Assembly (NCBI GenBank): GCA_028693975.1
Contig: JAQUUF010000001.1
Span: 1 to 28,230 of the forward strand
Reading direction: 5' to 3'
DNA length: 28,230 nucleotides
Source of the DNA: Acidaminococcaceae bacterium
GTDB taxonomy: Bacteria > Bacillota > Negativicutes > Acidaminococcales > Acidaminococcaceae
The position numbers were made by a program, and so were the translations under genes. This document shows, piece after piece, positions 23,485-28,230 of the stretch (position 1 is its first letter; every line of letters begins with the position of its first letter). The notes beneath the pieces are model-generated. The model had not been told where the DNA came from. It saw nothing but the letters and a program-made list of their open reading frames with translations, and made no database searches.

Positions 23485-23820
23485 ATGACAGATTGTATTT
23501 TTTGTAAGATTATTGCTGGCGAAATACCTAGCAAACGAGTTTATGAAGATGATAAAATTATCGTGATTAACGATGTGGCGCCAGCTGCACCGGTACATAT
23601 TTTGATTATCCCCAAAGAACATACAGAGAATATTTTGACAGCTCCTAGTGGTCTTGTGCTCCATGTGCAAGAGAAATTACCGGAAATATTAAGCTTGGCT
23701 GGCGTAGGGCCTGCGGGCTTCCGCTTGGTTATCAATACCGGGGATGAGGGCGGACAAACCGTCAAACATTTGCATTTTCATATTTTGGCAGGCAAAGCAA
23801 TGGGGTGGCCTCCCTGCTAA
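23485..23820 (+). CDS. HIT family (HINT-like) nucleotide hydrolase
   Basis: A 111-residue histidine-triad protein of the HINT branch. The start ATG 23485 follows AAGGAGGA. It opens with CIFCKIIAGEIPS (Cys4 and Cys7, part of a zinc site in related proteins), has VLIIPK-like HILIIPKEH, INTGDEGGQTV, and the triad H95-L-H97-F-H99 near the end; H97 is the expected nucleophile. HINT proteins hydrolyse nucleoside phosphoramidates such as AMP-lysine; the natural substrate here is unknown. It follows mtaB by 38 nt without a terminator and is probably the last gene of the prmA unit. Confidence 0.95.
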   Translation: MTDCIFCKIIAGEIPSKRVYEDDKIIVINDVAPAAPVHILIIPKEHTENILTAPSGLVLHVQEKLPEILSLAGVGPAGFRLVINTGDEGGQTVKHLHFHILAGKAMGWPPC

Positions 23821-23824
23821 TGTA

Positions 23825-23854
23825 TTGACACAAAGGGGTGTAATAAGTTATAAT
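23825..23854 (+). promoter_or_regulatory. Consensus promoter of rpsU-yqeY
   Basis: Perfect TTGACA (23825-23830), an 18-nt spacer and perfect TATAAT (23849-23854). This is the closest match to a housekeeping sigma-A promoter in the window, fitting high expression of a ribosomal protein. Transcription should start near 23861. Confidence 0.88.
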
Positions 23855-23859
23855 GTTTC

Positions 23860-23878
23860 AGTGTAATTAATATACACT
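23860..23878 (+). other. Short hairpin at the 5' end of the rpsU leader
   Basis: AGTGTA (23860-23865) can pair with TACACT (23873-23878) over a 7-nt AT-rich loop, at or next to the expected transcription start. It could stabilise the mRNA 5' end or be a regulatory site; the stem is short. Confidence 0.35.
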
Positions 23879-23911
23879 TCCCTAGTTGTAATAGTGGAGG
23901 GAGGGATACAG

Positions 23912-24088
23912 ATGACTGAGATTAAAGTTGGCAAAAGCGAATCTTTGGATAGTGCTTTACGTCGTTTTAAGAGAGCGACTCAAAAAGCAGGTATTCTTTC
24001 TGAAGTTCGTAAGCGTGAACATTATGAAAAACCCAGTGTTGCCCGCAAAAAGAAATCCGAGGCAGCAAGGAAGCGCAAAACCAGATAA
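23912..24088 (+). CDS. rpsU: 30S ribosomal protein bS21
   Basis: A 58-residue, strongly basic ribosomal protein bS21. I start it at ATG 23912 (MTEIKVGKSESLDSALRRF) after GGAGGGAGGG; an in-frame ATG at 23894 lies upstream of that ribosome site. It shows the family's SLDSALRRFKR opening, a KAGILSEVRKREHYEKPSV middle, and an Arg/Lys-rich end (RKKKSEAARKRK). bS21 binds the small subunit near the anti-Shine-Dalgarno end of 16S rRNA and helps initiation. The rpsU-yqeY pair is widely conserved; yqeY follows after 14 nt. Confidence 0.97.
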   Translation: MTEIKVGKSESLDSALRRFKRATQKAGILSEVRKREHYEKPSVARKKKSEAARKRKTR

Positions 24089-24102
24089 TTGGGGGCTTTA
24101 TT

Positions 24103-24546
24103 ATGTCTACTAAAGACGCTTTGACCGCAGATATGAAGGAAGCCATGAAAGCACATGACAAATTGCGCCTTGATGTTATACGCATGGCTCGCTCTAATAT
24201 CAAAAATTTAGAGATTAATGACAAAAAAGAATTAACTGAAGAAGAAGTTATGGCTGTTTTGATGAAAGAAGTCAAAATGCGTAATGATTCTTTGGAGGAA
24301 TTCACCAAAGCCGGACGCGCCGACTTAGTGGATCACACTAAGAAGGAGCTCGCTGTACTGCAAAAGTATTTACCCCAACAGCTCAGCGATGATGAACTCA
24401 AAGCCATAGTGGCAGAGGCTGTGCAGGCTACAGGGGCTGCTACGCCGCGGGACATGGGCAAGGTTATGTCCTACATTATGCCTAAGACAGCAGGACGTGC
24501 TGATGGTAAACGTATTAATGTTTTGGTCAGAGAGATTTTGAAATGA
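24103..24546 (+). CDS. yqeY: GatB/YqeY domain-containing protein
   Basis: A 147-residue YqeY protein. It is entirely helical, with LTADMKEAMKAHDKLRLDVIRM at its start (quoted in part: MKEAMKAHDKLRLDVIRM), KNLEINDKKELTEEEV, the L.KYLPQQLSDDEL segment and TPRDMGKVMSYIMPKTAGRADGK (GKVMS...P...GRADGK is the family's C-terminal signature). The domain resembles the tRNA-binding end of GatB, so a tRNA or aminoacylation link has been proposed but not shown. Start ATG 24103 is preceded by GGGGGC. It is followed by a strong terminator. Confidence 0.95.
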   Translation: MSTKDALTADMKEAMKAHDKLRLDVIRMARSNIKNLEINDKKELTEEEVMAVLMKEVKMRNDSLEEFTKAGRADLVDHTKKELAVLQKYLPQQLSDDELKAIVAEAVQATGAATPRDMGKVMSYIMPKTAGRADGKRINVLVREILK

Positions 24547-24550
24547 TGAA

Positions 24551-24577
24551 AGAGAGTGCTTAGGCACTCTCTTTTTT
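24551..24577 (+). terminator. Intrinsic terminator after yqeY
   Basis: AGAGAGTGC (24551-24559) pairs with GCACTCTCT (24564-24572) with a 4-nt loop and six T's. It starts a few bases after the yqeY stop. Confidence 0.92.
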
Positions 24578-24578
24578 A

Positions 24579-24587
24579 TGCTATAAT
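24579..24587 (+). promoter_or_regulatory. Extended -10 promoter for nfeD-floA
   Basis: TATGCTATAAT: perfect TATAAT (24582-24587) with TRTGn extension, directly after the yqeY terminator, whose stem takes the -35 position. The nfeD start is about 37 nt downstream. It does not resemble a sigma-W promoter, which drives the homologous B. subtilis operon. Confidence 0.6.
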
Positions 24588-24623
24588 AATATGTATAATT
24601 AAGGTTTTTAGGAGGCCACAGAA

Positions 24624-25385
24624 ATGAAAACAAAAATTCCTAGTCTGCTCTTTTTAACTATGATTTTTTTGTGCACTGTAGTAACTTATGCTACACCGAT
24701 TGTTCCACTGGACCTCTATCCCAGCCAACAAGATATTCTGACTAGCAGTTGGTTTTTGTTGCCGCAAGTGAAGGCCATATTGCTCGTGGTAATTTTTATC
24801 GGTATTTTTACAGAAATAAAAACGGCGGGCACTGGTATAGCTGGTGGTATAGCCATCGTAGCGGCGGTTATGCTCTTTGGCATTAACTTCTTGGGAGGAC
24901 AGGGTAGCTGGATGGAAGTAGCCTTGTTTATTTTGGGCCTGGGACTTTTGTTTATTGAAGTTTTTATTCCTGGTTTTGGAGTTTTTGGCGTGGGAGGCAT
25001 TCTGTGCCTTTTGGCCAGTTTCTACTACATCCTTGGTGCTAACGGCGCAGCCTTATCTTATCTGGCAGGGAGTTTGGTAATCGCCATTGGAATTTTTGCG
25101 ATATTGGTTAAGTATCTGCCTCACAACCCAGCTTGGAACAAATTTGTTCTCCAAGATAAACAAGAGAACAAAGATGGCTATAGTTCTAGTGCTGATTGGA
25201 GCAGGTGCTTGGGACAAAAGGGTGTGACACTTACACCATTGCGTCCTAGTGGTGCTATCCAGCTTGCGGGGCAGAGAGTAGATGTAGTTACTGAAGGAGA
25301 GTTTGTGGCAGCTGGACAGACGGTGGTAGTTATTAGAGTTGAAGGAAATAAAATAATAGTTGCGAAGGAGAGTGTGATATGTTAG
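24624..25385 (+). CDS. NfeD family membrane protein (short form)
   Basis: A 253-residue NfeD-like protein without the N-terminal ClpP-type protease domain found in long NfeDs. ATG 24624 follows TTAGGAGG. A signal-like helix (about 1-24), three or more transmembrane segments in the middle (from about residue 49 to 165, including IEVFIPGFGVFGVGG, the family's IP.FGV.G motif), and a C-terminal OB-fold domain (about 195-250: GQKGVTLTPLRPSGAI, GQRVDVVTEGEFV, GQTVVVIRVEGNKIIV). NfeD proteins associate with flotillin-like proteins in membrane microdomains. It overlaps floA by 7 nt, so the two are translationally coupled, as in B. subtilis yqeZ-yqfA. Confidence 0.93.
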   Translation: MKTKIPSLLFLTMIFLCTVVTYATPIVPLDLYPSQQDILTSSWFLLPQVKAILLVVIFIGIFTEIKTAGTGIAGGIAIVAAVMLFGINFLGGQGSWMEVALFILGLGLLFIEVFIPGFGVFGVGGILCLLASFYYILGANGAALSYLAGSLVIAIGIFAILVKYLPHNPAWNKFVLQDKQENKDGYSSSADWSRCLGQKGVTLTPLRPSGAIQLAGQRVDVVTEGEFVAAGQTVVVIRVEGNKIIVAKESVIC

Positions 25386-26368
25386 AACTTTTAGGAAGTG
25401 GGTTTGTCATTGTTATAGCCGTTGTTCTTATTGCTTTGTTTTTGAATTTGGTACCTTTGGGACTGTGGATTTCGGCTATGGCTGCTGGTGTCAACGTCGG
25501 GATTTTTACCCTTATTGGTATGCGACTCAGAAGGGTTCCTGCGTCCAAAATTGTTATGCCATTGATTAAAGGAAACAAAGCAGGGCTTAATGTGAATGTT
25601 AATCAGTTAGAAGCACATTACTTAGCAGGTGGTGATGTGGACCAAGTGGTAGATGCCTTGATTGCCGCCCATAGAGCCGAGATTCCTTTGACCTTTGAGC
25701 GAGCTTGTGCCATAGATTTGGCAGGGCGTAATGTGCTAGAAGCAGTACAGATGAGTGTTAATCCCAAAGTCATTGAGACGCCTATTGTATCAGCCGTGGC
25801 GAAAAATGGTATCGAGCTAAAGGTCAAAGCCCGTGTTACAGTGCGAGCTAATATTGACCGTTTGGTAGGTGGCGCAGGTGAAGCGACAATTATTGCCCGT
25901 GTAGGTGAAGGCATCGTCACTAGTGTAGGCAGCGCTGGCAATCATAGTGATGTATTGGAGAATCCAGACCATATTTCCAAAACTGTATTAGAAAAAGGAC
26001 TGGATGCAGGTACGGCTTTTGAGATTCTCTCTATTGATATCGCCGATGTGGATGTAGGCCGCAATATTGGTGCCGAGCTGATGACAGACCAAGCCGAAGC
26101 TGATAAACGTATCGCTCAAGCACGAGCTGAAGAGCGTAGAGCTATGGCTGTGGCCAAAGAGCAAGAAATGAAAGCTTATACTCAAGAGATGCAGGCCAAA
26201 GTGGTAGAAGCAGAAGCAACGGTGCCGAATGCGTTGGCTAGTGCTTTGCGAGAAGGACGTCTAGGTGTAATGGACTATTATAAAATGAACAACATCATAG
26301 CCGATACTGATATGCGCAAGAATATCGCTGGCGTAGCACCGGGAGAGGGCGGCATTCCTAACAAGTAA
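25379..26368 (+). CDS. floA: Flotillin-like protein FloA
   Basis: A 329-residue FloA (YqfA). The start ATG 25379 lies inside the end of nfeD with AAGGAGAG upstream. Two closely spaced hydrophobic segments (about 8-26 and 29-45) form the membrane hairpin; an SPFH-like domain follows (VSAVAKNGIELKVKARVTVRANI, GGAGEATIIARVGEGIV in parts) and then a helical region with EA repeats (MTDQAEADKRIAQARAEERR, EMKAYTQEMQAKVVEAEATV) ending in a Gly/Pro tail. FloA forms oligomers in functional membrane microdomains and influences envelope processes. Length and motifs agree closely with the family (331 in B. subtilis). Confidence 0.96.
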   Translation: MLELLGSGFVIVIAVVLIALFLNLVPLGLWISAMAAGVNVGIFTLIGMRLRRVPASKIVMPLIKGNKAGLNVNVNQLEAHYLAGGDVDQVVDALIAAHRAEIPLTFERACAIDLAGRNVLEAVQMSVNPKVIETPIVSAVAKNGIELKVKARVTVRANIDRLVGGAGEATIIARVGEGIVTSVGSAGNHSDVLENPDHISKTVLEKGLDAGTAFEILSIDIADVDVGRNIGAELMTDQAEADKRIAQARAEERRAMAVAKEQEMKAYTQEMQAKVVEAEATVPNALASALREGRLGVMDYYKMNNIIADTDMRKNIAGVAPGEGGIPNK

Positions 26369-26382
26369 GAGAGGTAACGAGT

Positions 26383-26745
26383 ATGGATTTTGTACTGTTA
26401 ATAATTTTTTACATGGTGTTGCGGGTTGTGCTGCCACATCTAGCTAAAATGTTTAAAAATAATCTGCCTGATATTATAGAATATCAGTTGCCATCAGAGC
26501 CTGATCAGTTGCAAAAAGTTGGGGAGTATGGCCCTGAGCTTAAAGTTGCTGTAGCACCAGAGCAGGAGCTAGCAACTCCGGCTTGCTCAGCAGCAGGTGT
26601 CAAGAGTGGACAAGAGGAAGACTTGTCTAAGAAAGAGATGGCGAGCCAAGCTAGTAAGTCCACCAAGCTTAGGCAGCGCGTGCGAGAAGGCTTTATTATG
26701 GCGGAAATTTTAGGTAAACCAAGAGCATTGAATCCCTATAGATAG
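26383..26745 (+). CDS. Uncharacterised membrane-anchored small protein
   Basis: A 120-residue protein I cannot assign to a named family. ATG 26383 has AGAGGTAA upstream, and it follows floA after 14 nt with no terminator, so it should be the third gene of the nfeD-floA operon. Residues 1-20 form a single hydrophobic anchor (MDFVLLIIFYMVLRVVLPHL). A polar, low-complexity linker (about 35-85, rich in Glu, Ala, Ser) leads to a basic C-terminal end with the distinctive FIMAEILGKPRALNPYR. The codon use looks like its neighbours. Its position corresponds to yqfB in B. subtilis but I see no clear similarity. A small partner of FloA or NfeD is possible; this is guesswork from context. Confidence 0.75.
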   Translation: MDFVLLIIFYMVLRVVLPHLAKMFKNNLPDIIEYQLPSEPDQLQKVGEYGPELKVAVAPEQELATPACSAAGVKSGQEEDLSKKEMASQASKSTKLRQRVREGFIMAEILGKPRALNPYR

Positions 26746-26770
26746 TAAAATGCCACGGAGGCGGATAATA

Positions 26771-28105
26771 ATGTTAAAGGAAATAGATCTGAAACATAAG
26801 ATTAGTAAACAAGATTACGACACAGCTTTTGACGCAATGTCAGTCAAGCTGGGCGCCTTGGAACGCAAAATAAGAGATGCCGGTATACCTGTGTTGATAG
26901 TAGTGGAAGGCTGGCGTGGCTCTATGCGAGGCCAGATTATCAACAAAGTACTCCAGTCCATGGACCCGCGTGGTTTTTCGGTGTTCTCAGCCTCCAAGGT
27001 TACGGAAGCTCAAAAGAAATTACCGTTTTTCATGTTTTACTGGAGGCATTTACCACCTAAGGGACATATCAATATTCATCATAGGGGCTGGTATTTTCTC
27101 AAGAACGAGCATGAAGTAGGCGACCCTCATGAGAGTGACCAGTGGTACAATGTATCTTATGATAGTATCAATACTTTTGAGAAAGAATTAACTGATGACG
27201 GCTACTTGGTCATTAAGATTTTTACGCATTTGTCCAAAAAGCAGCAAAAAATTCATATGGATAAAATCAACAAGATTTATGATTCGTCATGGGAGGACAT
27301 GACCCCGGGCGGTATTGAAGGGGCTGATTACAAAGCTTATGGGAAGGTTTATGAGGAGATGTTTGTCAAGACGGATACTCTCTGTGCACCGTGGCATATC
27401 GTACCGGTAGAAGATACTAAGACAGGCATCATAGCAACTTTTGAAGTATTGATTGATGCACTAGAGAAGGCTTTGGAGCGTAAACCTAAGAAAAAAGTGA
27501 GCGTACCTATGCCAAAAGCGGATAATAAAGTGCCTCATATATTGGATAAGTATGATTTGAATAAATCTGTGGAAAGCACAGAAGTATATAAGACAACATT
27601 GAAAGAGTATCACAAGAAACTGCAAGCTCTCCAGCTAGAGCTCTATAAAGTAGGCGTGAGTACTATTATGGGTTTTGAAGGTTGGGATGCAGGAGGCAAG
27701 GGTGGTGCTATCAAGCGTTTTACGGCACCGCTAGACCCTCTGGGCTATTCAGTGAATCCAGTCTCTGCTCCCAATGACTGGGAGAAACAGTTTAATTATC
27801 TTTGGCGGTTTTGGCAACACATCCCTATGCCGGGTGAAATAGCTATTTTTGATAGGACTTGGTATGGACGAGTGCTAGTGGAAAGGGTAGAAGGGTTTGC
27901 TTCTCCGCAAGAGTGGAAGAGGGCTTATCAAGAGATTAACGATATGGAAGAGCAGTGGGCCAATCAGAATATTGTAGTGAACAAATTCTGGTTGCAAATA
28001 GATAAAGATGAGCAATATCGTCGTTTCCAAGCTAGAGAAGAAGATAAGGCCAAGCAATGGAAGATTACCGACGAGGATTGGCGCAACAAAGAGAAGAGGC
28101 AGTAG
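26771..28105 (+). CDS. pap: Polyphosphate:AMP phosphotransferase (two-domain PPK2), cut short by an in-frame TAG
   Basis: A 444-residue product up to TAG 28103. ATG 26771 follows GGAGG at 9 nt; the in-frame ATG 26750 lies upstream of that site. Two PPK2 domains are in tandem. The first (about 8-235) has a degenerate P-loop, EGWRGSMRG (46-54), though FYWRHLPPKG and FHHRGWY-like HHRGWY remain. The second (from about 260) is canonical: GFEGWDAGGKGGAIKRF (301-317), WRFWQHIPMPGEIAIFDRTWYGRVLVERVEGF region with Asp361 (Walker B), and FWLQIDKDEQYRRFQAR. Two-domain PPK2s phosphorylate AMP to ADP with polyphosphate. The frame stops at KEKRQ-TAG, where the family reads EKW.. YEEAVNEM; matching sequence resumes directly after. 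The product would lack about 40-50 residues and may be inactive. Confidence 0.88.
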   Translation: MLKEIDLKHKISKQDYDTAFDAMSVKLGALERKIRDAGIPVLIVVEGWRGSMRGQIINKVLQSMDPRGFSVFSASKVTEAQKKLPFFMFYWRHLPPKGHINIHHRGWYFLKNEHEVGDPHESDQWYNVSYDSINTFEKELTDDGYLVIKIFTHLSKKQQKIHMDKINKIYDSSWEDMTPGGIEGADYKAYGKVYEEMFVKTDTLCAPWHIVPVEDTKTGIIATFEVLIDALEKALERKPKKKVSVPMPKADNKVPHILDKYDLNKSVESTEVYKTTLKEYHKKLQALQLELYKVGVSTIMGFEGWDAGGKGGAIKRFTAPLDPLGYSVNPVSAPNDWEKQFNYLWRFWQHIPMPGEIAIFDRTWYGRVLVERVEGFASPQEWKRAYQEINDMEEQWANQNIVVNKFWLQIDKDEQYRRFQAREEDKAKQWKITDEDWRNKEKRQ

Positions 28106-28230
28106 TACGAGGAAGCAGTTAATGAGATGCTCTATCGCACCGATACACTCTATGCTCCTTGGACCGTGATAGAAGCTAATAATAAAGAGTATGCTAGACT
28201 AAAGGTCTTTAAAACCATGCTGGATAGATA
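28106..28230 (+). pseudogene. PPK2 C-terminal segment beyond the in-frame TAG (runs off the window)
   Basis: Read in the same frame as the gene upstream, this stretch encodes YEEAVNEMLYRTDTLYAPW, then TVIEANNKEYARLKVFKTML and DR to the edge. This is the expected C-terminus of the second PPK2 domain, with the conserved RTDT.YAPWTVIE.N...AR.KV pattern. No ribosome site or start codon of note lies at its beginning; an internal ATG (ATGCTCTATCGC) would give only a fragment. It is intact apart from the TAG, which argues for a recent nonsense change, readthrough or a base-call error rather than an old pseudogene. Confidence 0.85.

Noticed and set aside
26771..27480. Degenerate P-loop in the first PPK2 domain as evidence of decay
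   Set aside because: Two-domain PPK2 enzymes commonly keep an intact P-loop in only one domain, so this is a family trait rather than damage.
28103..28105. TAG read as pyrrolysine or general amber recoding
   Set aside because: Several neighbouring genes terminate at TAG at family-typical lengths, and PPK2 enzymes do not use pyrrolysine.

Overview
The window looks like ordinary chromosome from a low-to-medium GC anaerobic member of the Bacillota. My best guess is class Negativicutes (for example an Acidaminococcaceae or Phascolarctobacterium-like genome), inferred from gene content only. The clues are a Firmicutes-type dcw cluster with DUF881 and DUF1290 genes between ftsQ and ftsZ, a MurE with the DNPR (meso-diaminopimelate) motif, an oxygen-sensitive class III ribonucleotide reductase, and a B. 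subtilis-like run prmA-rsmE-mtaB ... rpsU-yqeY-nfeD-floA. No sporulation genes are present at positions where spore-formers often carry them (spoVD, spoVE, spoIIGA-sigE-sigG).

Layout. 1-2070: the 3' end of a ROK-family sugar kinase or regulator, then a secreted class 3 lipase-like protein. 2080-2340: a small DUF1858 redox-disulfide protein on the minus strand, sharing a bidirectional terminator with the lipase. 2398-16060: the division and cell wall (dcw) cluster, mraZ-rsmH-ftsL-[terminator]-murE-murF-mraY-murD-murG-murC::ddl-ftsQ-DUF881-DUF1290-ftsZ. It opens with a textbook MraZ operator on a TTG...TATAAT promoter. It encodes most of the cytoplasmic route to lipid II and D-Ala-D-Ala plus several divisome parts, but ftsI/spoVD, ftsW, murB and ftsA are absent from their usual slots, and murC is fused in frame to ddl. 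16087-19167: nrdR-nrdD-nrdG, anaerobic dNTP synthesis and its repressor. 19204-20395: lrgA-lrgB with a consensus -35 and a palindrome near the -10. 20399-23820: prmA-rsmE-mtaB-HIT, a translation-modification block. 23825-24577: rpsU-yqeY. 24579-26745: nfeD-floA plus an unrecognised membrane-anchored small protein. 26771-end: a two-domain PPK2 polyphosphate phosphotransferase gene interrupted by an in-frame TAG, with recognisable coding sequence continuing to the window edge.

Most genes point right, are tightly packed (several ATGA or TAATG junctions) and are divided into units by six clear intrinsic terminators. Several units restart from extended -10 promoters (TGnTATAAT), some directly after a terminator. 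No IS element, CRISPR array, phage gene, tRNA or rRNA was seen, and no gene-free stretch exceeds about 200 bases. I found no convincing new multigene system. The points most worth checking are the amber codon in the PPK2 gene, the MurC-Ddl fusion with its retained internal ribosome binding site, the dcw genes missing together with a terminator at the ftsI position, and the unusually short C-terminus of NrdD.
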